Below, piece after piece: positions 29,201 to 36,401 of a stretch of DNA of 64,000 bases. Location of the stretch: contig JAGVKG010000010.1 of assembly GCA_020050685.1 (NCBI GenBank), forward strand, positions 62,001-126,000, in the 5' to 3' direction. Under the pieces are notes generated by a model. The model had not been told where the DNA came from. It was given only the letters and a program-made list of their open reading frames with translations, and did no database searches. Source of the DNA: Candidatus Obscuribacterales bacterium. GTDB taxonomy: Bacteria > Cyanobacteriota > Vampirovibrionia > Obscuribacterales > Obscuribacteraceae. Position 1 is the first letter of the stretch, and every line of letters begins with the position of its first letter. The position numbers were made by a program, and so were the translations under genes.

Positions 29201-29362
29201 CGCATCATTAGCAGCTCCTGCCGACGTAAACTCGTCCGCACCACCCAAAACAATACCGGCAACCGGTGAAGTCTCTAGCTTCTTTGATATCGGCTCGCTT
29301 TCTTGTTCATATGTGGCTATAGCTGTCTTGTTATCGTGCATTTCTGGTTGAGACGTCCACAC
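26258..29362 (-). CDS. YfhO-family membrane protein
   Basis: A 1034-residue protein with about a dozen hydrophobic segments, a long soluble periplasmic part, and a closing transmembrane segment. The end motif LTDAFYPGWKAFVDGKE, followed by IALAKGQHKIEFLYRPSSF, is typical of YfhO-family proteins (PF09586), which in Gram-positive bacteria help glycosylate teichoic acids. It lies between a GT2 that would load a lipid carrier and three GT-C enzymes, which fits that role. A low-complexity acidic insert (SAEPEDSLANSSEAVAAGAN) sits near residue 900. Start is a GTG at 29362; an ATG at 29341 is an alternative. Confidence 0.8.
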   Translation of the reverse strand: MWTSQPEMHDNKTAIATYEQESEPISKKLETSPVAGIVLGGADEFTSAGAANDANAKNHLADFLATLLIAAVVILFFAKTVFLGEPISKISLLAQWDSLYATLMVGANAASCDPSVVQLLVPSYFLVAKLWHSGVVPLWNAFSGVGCPLVGDIQATVFSPVRFAFNLFPSMQTYNLTLVFEVVLAAIGTFALARTLGLARYASVFAAITYAFCPYVLYYLELASGTSQALFPIVFLAFARLGNKPTFARACVCSFVQAALIMSGHPESSLFGIAFGSLLAFLLASPRVTAILKALFASYALAFGLSAPVTLPFLEYLGNSDSYKYAVKLSAYAPWQGIFYNLLQPGFGAASPYLGILAGIGIVLACIYAIGKKQVWSLLIVATIALVLMARISFVHDLLLIGPLKYLITVYCLPIFLLSATLISAFGVTELVESFQLGTNRKVLAVGIFVLASFLLPLSLKLLHAKLACGDFDMTVPSMHFDRGAFRHELIVMAALLLVLYGRRFVSGESKANWLTAVSVLAIALCGSASLASGSLPTQARFDFAKLEPVPFLQSRESRIIACGSHLLHPNLNVVYGISQLETHNPLYPRRFLKFVAETGAQVGEFTQEYADKGATLVPKFLDLASVRYAVSLLPVHSMDDAPAQLDQASTDTPINFQSRDVIALEKVTWRLDKKASEIFGQLSWKLSKRSIENYSYSLVLKDQQGNLVWFGDQHRFAELIKGKQAVAEEHQIILNESFAVPVPYASNANANYSLELQVFDWRTHQFISPYTEKEKIANIKDAVAHIATISGDTVAASQAAPQGNHFCLVSEFPNKARVYESESALPQAYIVRDVIWAHSEDQALANLKDKAFDLHKQVVLERAAAQNNIFAEPVDSAMQDGVIEIETSAEPEDSLANSSEAVAAGANKTEAVKDTVSFSREHPNAVKLAVVGRAPGVLVLTDAFYPGWKAFVDGKETPIYRANYLFRGIALAKGQHKIEFLYRPSSFAYGVVFACFALAIIFASLFAQLQKNMMGVGMARHREMNEVEAGGKS

Positions 29363-29411
29363 TGTTTGAATTTGGGGATGCCCCGCGGAGGAGCCAAAGA
29401 CAACGGAGCCC

Positions 29412-30449
29412 TTAAATATTGGTTACCGGCTCAGATGCTTGGGGATAAATTGCAGAGTCAATTGCTTCTGCTGGAATTTCAACTTCAATGGGAGGATGAA
29501 AGTCCGTTTGCGATTTTACAAAGGGAATCCCGACGCGCTCAGCAACGATGTATGTTGGACGCGCGCGCACTTCATCCAACATCTTCGACATGTAAACCGC
29601 CACCAAGCCGATTGAAATCATTTGCAGTCCGGCAAGAATGGCAAGCACTGCCAACAAAATGCCACCATCGATTTGGTTAGCGCCGGCATGTCCGAAAATC
29701 AGATAGACAATCAAGCCGAGAATAGATGTTGCCAGCAACACGCCACCAGCAGCAGGCACCATATACAGTGGCGCCACACTGAACGAAAGCAAACCGTCGA
29801 ATGCCAACTGCAAAAGTTTCTTCAGCGTGTAAGTGCTTTCACCAAACTCTCTGGCATCGCGATCAATGGCAATTCCGGTTTGCTTGAAACCAAGCCAAGG
29901 AATCAAGCCACGCAAGAAGCGTGTCTTTTCCGGCAGCGCGCACAGCGCGTTCACAACCTTGCGGTCCATGAGACGAAAATCACCCGTGTCCCACGGAATG
30001 TCTACAGAAGACATCGCGCCCAAGATGCGATAAAAGAGAAATGCAGACAAACGCTTGGAGGCCTTATCGCGGCGAGTCGAGCGTTGCGCATAAACGACAT
30101 CAAATCCTTGGCGCCACAAATCCATCATCTGCGGAATCAACTCTGGCGGATCTTGCAAGTCAGAGTCGATATTGACAACCGCTTGTCCTGTAGATTCTGC
30201 CAGACCAGCAGAAATTGCTGCTTGCTGTCCAAAGTTGCGCGAAAGGTTCAAAAGCTTGACGTAATCGACTTCATTGGCAATTTGCCGCAAAGCCTTCGCC
30301 GTCTTCAGGCGTGACCCGTCATTGACGAAAATCACCTCATAGCTCATGCCCGTGGGCGTAATCGCTTGCCACAAGCGCTGCAACAGCGCGAGCAAATTCC
30401 GCGGATCCTCGTTGTAAACGGCAACTATTACTGACAGATCGTACGTCAT
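29412..30449 (-). CDS. GT2 glycosyltransferase, GtrB/DPM1-like
   Basis: A 345-residue enzyme with VIVAVYNEDP, VNDGSRLKTA and the metal site NIDSDLQDPPE, GDFRLMDRKVV, and two C-terminal transmembrane segments. This is the pattern of GtrB-type transferases that make polyprenyl-phosphate-glucose or a similar donor on the cytoplasmic face. It is the first gene of the leftward operon and would supply the donor for the YfhO-like and GT-C proteins that follow. AGGA stands about 7 bases before the ATG. The remaining C-terminal ~40 residues are Pro/Glu-rich and variable. Confidence 0.88.
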   Translation of the reverse strand: MTYDLSVIVAVYNEDPRNLLALLQRLWQAITPTGMSYEVIFVNDGSRLKTAKALRQIANEVDYVKLLNLSRNFGQQAAISAGLAESTGQAVVNIDSDLQDPPELIPQMMDLWRQGFDVVYAQRSTRRDKASKRLSAFLFYRILGAMSSVDIPWDTGDFRLMDRKVVNALCALPEKTRFLRGLIPWLGFKQTGIAIDRDAREFGESTYTLKKLLQLAFDGLLSFSVAPLYMVPAAGGVLLATSILGLIVYLIFGHAGANQIDGGILLAVLAILAGLQMISIGLVAVYMSKMLDEVRARPTYIVAERVGIPFVKSQTDFHPPIEVEIPAEAIDSAIYPQASEPVTNI

Positions 30450-30551
30450 GGAAAAATCCTGTGAAGAAGCCTGTAAATCGTGCTGTAGAAATTCTCGCAG
30501 TTGTTCTCAACAACCTAATGATTGTCCTTCTAATTGAGCTTAAAGGTCAAC

Positions 30552-30579
30552 TTGGCAATCACTAATATACTTTTATATT
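30552..30579 (+). promoter_or_regulatory. candidate promoter for SGNH gene at 30681
   Basis: TTGGCA (30552-30557) and TATATT (30574-30579) are 16 bp apart, reading rightward in the 231-bp gap between divergent genes. A further perfect TATAAT at 30666-30671 ends only 9 bases before the ATG; used as a -10 it would give an almost leaderless mRNA, but it has no good -35 partner. Confidence 0.45.
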
Positions 30580-30680
30580 AGAGTGGCCCAACCTATCCAC
30601 AGAGATTTAGGAAGATTGAGACGTATTAATAAACGTGCACCCATAATGTGTTGTAGATCGCAAGCTATAATGGCTTGTCA

Positions 30681-31931
30681 ATGTTTATTCGGAACTGGAA
30701 TTTGCCAACTTCAGAAACAGTTAAGAAGTTAGTGCCGGTGGGCTTTCTGCGTTTGTTCGGGAGCTGCACGCTTTGGCTGGTTCTTGCCTTGATTTTAGTT
30801 GATTTGGCAACGGCGAGCGTCCATCCCCGCCGATACATTACCAATCCGAAATATCAGCCCAACGATCAAAATACGCCGGTTACAAAGATTGTCGAATTTA
30901 TCGACTGTGGCAACAAACCGGACGCCATGGTTCTGGGATCGTCGCTGCCACTTTTGGGAATTGCTTTGGCGGACGCTGCGTTCATTGATGGCAAGCAAAA
31001 TGAGCCGGAAACAGAAGTGCGCGTTTACGGACAAGCGCGATATCTGGCCAAACTTTTGCAAGAGAAATTCCACCATCAAGTAAGCACGATCAATTTGGCG
31101 TGTTACGGACAAATGGCTTCTGACGCTGATTTAATCGTCACACGCACAATTGAGAAAGGCAAATGTCCCAAGCGAATTTTTTACGGAATTGCACCGAGAG
31201 ATTTCATAGACAATGATTCTCCGGAATGCGGCAGAACGCCTGTGTATCAAGCCTTGGAAATTTGGGGACAGAACTGGAACAATCCAGCCAACACTTGGAA
31301 GAATCTGCAGGCAAATTTCAATGGCAAAGATTCTTTTGAAGAGAAGCGCGATCGCGCAATTGCCGAGTTCTGGCATTACTTTAAAGTTAAAGGAGATTGG
31401 AAAGCACTTTTGGTGGCATCGGCTGCAAGTACTTTCAATCGTCCGGTAACATTTGCAGAATTCTGGGACAAATACAGAGGCTCAAACCCTGATGCCGAGC
31501 AGGGTTACGCTGGTACAGTAAAAAATTCCGGCAATCAGTTAGCGCATCCAAAACTTGATCAAGAAATGTATACCAAATCCTTGATCTCGTATAAGAAAAA
31601 ATACAACCCGGCGAACTACGCGCGCTTCAATCAAGAAGTTGGTCACTTCAAACATTTGCTTAGCCTCTGCCAACAAAACAATATTGAATTAGTTGTGATC
31701 AACATGCCAATTACCGATGCCAATCGCAATTTAATCCCGGCAAATATCTATAAAGACTATCTGGCAAGCATCAGCAGATTGCCTGCGCAATTTGGAGCAA
31801 CATTCGTCGATCTAGATAGAACAAAAGACTTCGAAGCCAACGACTTTTTTGACTCCGTCCACGTCAACGCCGTAGGCGGCAAAAAAGTGCAAGACCGCCT
31901 GGTGGCAGGACTTAAATCAACCGATATGTAG
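30681..31931 (+). CDS. membrane-anchored SGNH-like protein, paralogue of 7549
   Basis: A 416-residue protein with one N-terminal hydrophobic anchor (LWLVLALILVDLATA) followed by an external domain. Candidate catalytic residues are the Ser in VLGSSLPLLG and the Asp/His in FFDSVHVNAVGGKKV. IAPRDFIDN is shared with the paralogue at 7549. It stands alone between divergent and convergent neighbours, inside the glycosylation island. An acyl-esterase or transferase acting on glycans is plausible but unproven. I take the ATG at 30681 rather than a TTG two codons upstream. No good ribosome site is visible. Confidence 0.6.
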   Translation: MFIRNWNLPTSETVKKLVPVGFLRLFGSCTLWLVLALILVDLATASVHPRRYITNPKYQPNDQNTPVTKIVEFIDCGNKPDAMVLGSSLPLLGIALADAAFIDGKQNEPETEVRVYGQARYLAKLLQEKFHHQVSTINLACYGQMASDADLIVTRTIEKGKCPKRIFYGIAPRDFIDNDSPECGRTPVYQALEIWGQNWNNPANTWKNLQANFNGKDSFEEKRDRAIAEFWHYFKVKGDWKALLVASAASTFNRPVTFAEFWDKYRGSNPDAEQGYAGTVKNSGNQLAHPKLDQEMYTKSLISYKKKYNPANYARFNQEVGHFKHLLSLCQQNNIELVVINMPITDANRNLIPANIYKDYLASISRLPAQFGATFVDLDRTKDFEANDFFDSVHVNAVGGKKVQDRLVAGLKSTDM

Positions 31932-31935
31932 GTTG

Positions 31936-32868
31936 CTAAACCAAGTTTAGCGAACGGATCCATTTCCAAGTTTCGCGCAGGCCTTGTTCCAAATCTACTT
32001 CTGGCTTCCACTTAAGGTGTTTGGCAGCGCGGGTGACGTCTAGTACATTTGCTGGTACGTCGACTGGGCGCGATTCAGTGTAGTTAACTTTCACTGGCAC
32101 ATCAACGACCTTGCGAATTGTCTCAACTAATTGATTGAGCGAATGCCCGCAGCCGGCACCAACATTAAAGATGCGCGGATCGTTTACACCTGGCTTGTAT
32201 TCAGCAGCGGCGAGCAATGCTTTCACAGCATCGTCTATGTAAATGTAGTCGCGCACCACTTCACCATCACCCCAAATGGTGATTGGTTTGCCAGAAGCAG
32301 CATTGCCGAGAAATACTGCGACTGCGCCTTGCTTAGCATTGGGATTCTGTTGTCTGCCGTATGGATTGGACAAACGCGCAACCACATATTCCAAGCCCCA
32401 AAGCTTGTGGAATAGATTGAGATATTTTTCAATTGCCAACTTGCTGATGCCATAGGAGCAAGTCGGTTCATTAGGATGTTCTTCCGGAATTGGGCTTTGC
32501 TCAGGCACACCATATACGGTGCCACCGGAAGAGATGAAGATAACTTTCTTGACGTTCACTTGTCTGCACTCTTGCAGGAGCTGAACCGTGTCACCAATAT
32601 TGGAACGAATGTCATAAACCGGATCATCATTGGATGTCTGCGGCAAAGTCGTGTATGCCAAATGGAACACCCAGTCGATTCCCTGAACAGCATCATGGAC
32701 TTCGCCATGATTGCCCAAATCACCAACCAAATATTCAACACCAGCAATCGGTTCTTTATAGCGACTCGGATAACGATCGAGTACGCGCACATCATGACCC
32801 TGGCTCAATAACAAATCGACCAGGTTAGTGCCAATAAATCCGTTGCCGCCAATTACAAGAGTTTTCAT
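31936..32868 (-). CDS. NAD-dependent epimerase/dehydratase (GalE-like)
   Basis: A 310-residue extended SDR. It opens MKTLVIGGNGFIGTNLVD (NAD-binding GxxGxxG), has SSGGTVYG with the catalytic Ser/Thr and YGISK with Tyr and Lys, and NPYGRQQNP and GDGEVVRDYIYIDDAV typical of nucleotide-sugar 4-epimerases and dehydratases. It most resembles UDP-glucose 4-epimerase-like enzymes. I start at the ATG at 32868, with AGAGGG just upstream; a longer reading from 32895 would overlap the previous gene's end. It follows the GT4 gene by 13 bp and is co-transcribed with it. Confidence 0.85.
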   Translation of the reverse strand: MKTLVIGGNGFIGTNLVDLLLSQGHDVRVLDRYPSRYKEPIAGVEYLVGDLGNHGEVHDAVQGIDWVFHLAYTTLPQTSNDDPVYDIRSNIGDTVQLLQECRQVNVKKVIFISSGGTVYGVPEQSPIPEEHPNEPTCSYGISKLAIEKYLNLFHKLWGLEYVVARLSNPYGRQQNPNAKQGAVAVFLGNAASGKPITIWGDGEVVRDYIYIDDAVKALLAAAEYKPGVNDPRIFNVGAGCGHSLNQLVETIRKVVDVPVKVNYTESRPVDVPANVLDVTRAAKHLKWKPEVDLEQGLRETWKWIRSLNLV

Positions 32869-32881
32869 AGCCCTCTGGTGC

Positions 32882-34345
32882 TCAGTTTTTCGCATTTAAT
32901 GATACCACCTGAGGTTTATCAAGAACCTGCATATATATTGACTCTATATCATCAACCATTTGGGCAACCGTGCGCTCGCGCTCAATGCCGTCTCTCAGCC
33001 TGGAAAGCAAAGCCGGATCATTTACTAACCTTAACAGCTCGCCTCGCAACGCATCGGCATTGTTCAGTTCAAACAGCAAACCATTTTTATTGTGCTCAAT
33101 AATTTCGGACATTCCACCCAAATTTGTCGCAACCAGCGGCGTTTTCGATGCAAGCGCGCTCTGCATCACCAGCGGTGTGTTCTCATACCAACGTGATGGC
33201 ACAACCAAAACATCAATGTCTGCTAGAACCTCACCAAAGCGGGCGTTGGGGAAGGTGCCACCAAAGTGGATTTTCTTAGCATTCGCTACATTTTGCGAGT
33301 TGCTGACCATTTCCGTTAGCTTGGCACCATATTCCGGAAACTGATTGAGGTCACCATAAATAGTCAGGTTGGCTTTCACGTCCGTGGACATGCCCAAGAA
33401 TGATTCGATTAAAAGATCAACACCTTTGTGCTCGAACAAAGTGCCGATGTAACCGATACGCAAAACATTTGATGGGCTCTTGTTTTGATGCGCTTCCAGA
33501 GGTTTGGTATCAATGCCAAATGGAACATGATGAATCAATTTAGAATCGATGCCGTTTTCGACAAAAATATCTCGCATCAATTTTGTGGGCACCATTATTG
33601 CGCTTATAAATTGATTGGCAAAATGACGCAGTTTAGCCGGTCTCTTTGTGGTTGCCGAACAAGCACTGGGCAATTTACTGCCAACGTATACGGCTCTCAC
33701 GCCCTGCCAAAGCGTGCTTGACAGCCGGGCTGGCAGTTTACTAATTGACTCTGCCAGCGATTTATATTTCCTGGTGAATGCTTGCTCTACTTCCTTGGTT
33801 TGCGGAAATAATTTTGGCGTATAACATGTTAGACAATTGGTCGCCGCCGCATTCGGACCGCGGCAGACTTTTCCGCTGGGAAGAATCAGCTGGACAATCG
33901 GACAAACAAACCAAAAATCCGTTGCCGACAAAACCGTGGGGATTGACTGTTCATGCGCTGCTTCGATGATGCTTGCCGAAAGGTTTTGGGCGTGAAAGAC
34001 ATGTAAAAGATCCGGTTTGAAATCTTGCAAAATTTTTGCAAAATGATTTTTGATTGCCGGATGGTAATACTCAGAATCAAAGCCAGAATTAGCCAAACGC
34101 AAGTCTTCCTGAATCACATGCACTGGCACGCCTTCCCATTCATAATCTATGTGGGCAGGCTCGCTCGTCGTCTGCTTCCAATCACCTTCCGGTCTGCGCG
34201 CATCCGTATCAGGCGGATTGGCCGTGACCACGCGAACTTGGTGACCGCGAGCCATAAGTTCCTGCGCCACTTTTAAGGCAAGCACTTCCGTCCCTGCCCG
34301 ATGCTCGGGAAAGAACTTGTGCACAGTAATTAAAACTCTTTTCAT
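32882..34345 (-). CDS. GT4 glycosyltransferase with four-Cys insert
   Basis: A 487-residue GT-B enzyme. The acceptor domain starts HKFFPEHRAGTEVLALKVAQ; the donor domain has IGYIGTLFEHKGVDLLIE and the retaining-GT4 motif SRWYENTPLVMQSALASKTP. Around residues 145-175 there is an insert with four cysteines, in the pattern FVCP...GKVCRGP...NCLTC, which I have seen in other GT4 enzymes and which may bind a metal. It is the first gene of a two-gene operon with the epimerase, which could provide its nucleotide sugar. Sugar specificity unknown. Confidence 0.85.
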   Translation of the reverse strand: MKRVLITVHKFFPEHRAGTEVLALKVAQELMARGHQVRVVTANPPDTDARRPEGDWKQTTSEPAHIDYEWEGVPVHVIQEDLRLANSGFDSEYYHPAIKNHFAKILQDFKPDLLHVFHAQNLSASIIEAAHEQSIPTVLSATDFWFVCPIVQLILPSGKVCRGPNAAATNCLTCYTPKLFPQTKEVEQAFTRKYKSLAESISKLPARLSSTLWQGVRAVYVGSKLPSACSATTKRPAKLRHFANQFISAIMVPTKLMRDIFVENGIDSKLIHHVPFGIDTKPLEAHQNKSPSNVLRIGYIGTLFEHKGVDLLIESFLGMSTDVKANLTIYGDLNQFPEYGAKLTEMVSNSQNVANAKKIHFGGTFPNARFGEVLADIDVLVVPSRWYENTPLVMQSALASKTPLVATNLGGMSEIIEHNKNGLLFELNNADALRGELLRLVNDPALLSRLRDGIERERTVAQMVDDIESIYMQVLDKPQVVSLNAKN

Positions 34346-34452
34346 TTCGCGCGATATTTCTAATCAGGTAGGCCATGGGCAAAATCTAATTTTGATTCTG
34401 CCTCATTTGCGGATCACATTCTACACCACCATCTCTTTACAGCCAACGAGTC

Positions 34453-34472
34453 CCGTAGCGGTCAGGCATGCC
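34453..34472 (-). repeat. truncated CTACGG-tail hairpin repeat
   Basis: CCGTAGCGGTCAGGCATGCC matches the reverse complement of the copy at 53354-53379 at 19 of 20 positions. The second arm of the palindrome is missing and replaced by unrelated sequence. Confidence 0.6.
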
Positions 34473-34507
34473 GAAATACACTCCTCTATCATGTCATCCA
34501 TCTATTT

Positions 34508-34590
34508 TGTCATCCTGAGGCACACAGTGCCGAAGGACCTCTCATGAGAGACCCTACGTCTTCGTTCAGGGCAAGCTCCGGACCCCTCAG
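34508..34590. repeat. decayed relative of the 14744 long inverted repeat
   Basis: It starts TGTCATCCTGAGG like the element at 14744, and CCGAAGGACCTCTCAT further in resembles that element's CGAAGGACCCCTCAT. A palindrome CTCTCATGAGAG lies at 34539-34550. The closing outer arm is absent, so the long hairpin cannot form. Confidence 0.5.
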
Positions 34591-34679
34591 TCACGTCGAA
34601 CTCGACTCTCATAAGACAAGTTTCAAACAGCTAAGCCAATAAGTACTTTAAAATTGCATGCTATGAGAATTTGCCTGTT

Positions 34680-36395
34680 ATGAGAATCTGTATAATCTCG
34701 CGCGAATATCCCCCGGAGACCGGGTGGGGCGGCATAGCGACTTTTGCCCGCCACTTGTCCCAAGGTCTGAAAGAGCTGGGGCACGAAGTAGTTGTCGTTT
34801 CGCTGTCCACTGGTGCAGCAAAAACGGAAGTGACGGATGGTATTACCGTTCATCGCGTGAGCACCGAAACAAATTCCACGCGTTACACAGATTCGGCATT
34901 CCACCTTTCGGCAATGGCTTTGTGCATGCCTTACAGCCGCTACGTTTTGCAAACGTCGACAGCTCTGTGGAAAAAATTCATTGAGCTGCACGCAGAAAAG
35001 CCCTTTGATGTTGTCGATACGCCTGAGCTTTTGGCAGAAGGTTTGTATCCTGCGGCGACAAAAGTCGCACCGCTTGTGATTCGACTTTACACACCGCATT
35101 CAAAATTCATTGCCGAGAAACTGCACAACGTCAAACCATCGTTTGATCATGAATTTGTCGCCGCACTGGAACGCGTAGCGATGCTTTCTGCCGATGCGCT
35201 CACATCACCATCAGATGATTTGTCTGAATTTGTGGCTCGCGATTTGCATTATCCACAAACAGATATCGCCATCGTTCGCAATCCAATTGACCCGGAAGAA
35301 TTTTCGCCTGAAGGTCATAAGGCATTGGCTGACGATGGTAAAGTCGACAACGATCCAAGCAAAGAGATCAGAATCCTGTTTGTTGGACGCCTGGAAGAAA
35401 GAAAAGGCATCCACTATCTTATCGATGCAGTGCCGGAAGTCTTAGAGGCTTGCCCGAATGCCCGCTTTGTGATTATTGGCGATGACACCAATAATGGTGC
35501 CGGTCAAAAATCAGTTTTGGCTGAGTTAAAACAAAAAATTGCCCAGCATGGCTGCGAACACGCACTGACATTTATCAAACGCATACCGCTGAAAGAGCTG
35601 CCAGCCTACTATCGCTCAGCTGATATCTCTTGCGTGCCGTCGGTATACGACAACTCGCCTTATACATGTTTGGAAGCAATGTCTTGCGGTCGTCCGGTAA
35701 TTGGCACTTCAGGTGGTGGCACCGCAGAATATATTGGCACACAGGAGCCAGGAAAAGAATGTGGAATTGTTATTCCACCTCGTGATACCAAAGCACTAGC
35801 GAGTGCATTGATTCGACTTTGTCAGAGCGCGGATGAGCGCAAGCGGATTGGCGAGAATGCGCGCAAACGCGTGATCGAGCAATTCCATCGCCGCGAAATT
35901 GCTCGTCAAACTGTTGAGCTGTATGAGTTGGCTCATAAGCGATTTATGACCAACAAATCGAATTCGCTCTATCAAAAAGATGTGAACTTTGCTCTTGCCG
36001 ATGCGCAAACAATTCTGATTAGCGCCGACAAGATGATTTACGACACGTTGTATGCACATTCGTTAGGATTCCGCATACGGCATTGGGGGAGATTAGTGAT
36101 GAAGCGCCCACGCCTAGCAGCAGCAAAGACTCTTGCAGTTTTTGCCCGCACCTCATTCAAGTTGTTTGGCATAAGCACAGGGCCACTGGCCGCCTGGCTT
36201 GCCAATTACGAAAGATACATCGAGCACAAGCAGTTTCCGCATATCAATTTCGTTGGCGGTGAGGGCGAGGAAACCTCGCCCCTACAGGATCCTTTTGCAG
36301 ATTTGTTCATGGTAGTCTACGACGAGAATGACGGCACGCTTGCAAACGCAAACATTGCCAAAGAACGCGAGCTACTTGAATTATCAAAGAGATAG
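34680..36395 (+). CDS. GT4 glycosyltransferase with C-terminal tail
   Basis: A 571-residue retaining GT-B enzyme. Acceptor domain: REYPPETGWGGIATFARHL. Donor domain: LFVGRLEERKGIHYLIDA and SVYDNSPYTCLEAMSCGRP with the conserved EX7E region. After the usual GT4 end (~residue 420) there is a ~150-residue tail containing DKMIYDTLYAHSLGFRIRHW, which also occurs in the shortened paralogue at 44811. Bases 36263-36286 in this tail are a GGGCGAGG hairpin repeat read in frame. I start at the ATG at 34680. The next gene starts 6 bp after the stop. Confidence 0.85.
   Translation: MRICIISREYPPETGWGGIATFARHLSQGLKELGHEVVVVSLSTGAAKTEVTDGITVHRVSTETNSTRYTDSAFHLSAMALCMPYSRYVLQTSTALWKKFIELHAEKPFDVVDTPELLAEGLYPAATKVAPLVIRLYTPHSKFIAEKLHNVKPSFDHEFVAALERVAMLSADALTSPSDDLSEFVARDLHYPQTDIAIVRNPIDPEEFSPEGHKALADDGKVDNDPSKEIRILFVGRLEERKGIHYLIDAVPEVLEACPNARFVIIGDDTNNGAGQKSVLAELKQKIAQHGCEHALTFIKRIPLKELPAYYRSADISCVPSVYDNSPYTCLEAMSCGRPVIGTSGGGTAEYIGTQEPGKECGIVIPPRDTKALASALIRLCQSADERKRIGENARKRVIEQFHRREIARQTVELYELAHKRFMTNKSNSLYQKDVNFALADAQTILISADKMIYDTLYAHSLGFRIRHWGRLVMKRPRLAAAKTLAVFARTSFKLFGISTGPLAAWLANYERYIEHKQFPHINFVGGEGEETSPLQDPFADLFMVVYDENDGTLANANIAKERELLELSKR
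36263..36286 (+). repeat. GGGCGAGG-AAA-CCTCGCCC hairpin repeat inside a gene
   Basis: Arms GGGCGAGG (36263-36270) and CCTCGCCC (36274-36281) flank AAA and are followed by CTACAG. The same design occurs at 39266 with one base pair changed on both arms. It lies in frame in the tail of the GT4 gene and encodes EGEETSPLQ. Confidence 0.75.
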
Positions 36396-36401
36396 TTGGC
36401 T

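Larger units (their letters stand above)
34346..34679. other. intergenic gap with two repeat remnants
   Basis: The 334 bp between the two divergent GT4 genes hold no believable gene. Inside are a truncated CTACGG-family repeat (34453-34472) and a decayed copy of the long inverted repeat (from 34508). Promoters for both neighbours must lie here; I see no convincing -35/-10 pair. Confidence 0.6.

Noticed and set aside
29622-30314. 230-codon frame on the plus strand
   Set aside because: Antisense to the GT2 gene at 29412; composition is Gln/Asn/His-rich, as expected of an antisense frame.
30666-30681. TATAAT just before the SGNH gene as a leaderless promoter
   Set aside because: No -35 at proper spacing; the pair at 30552/30574 is better.
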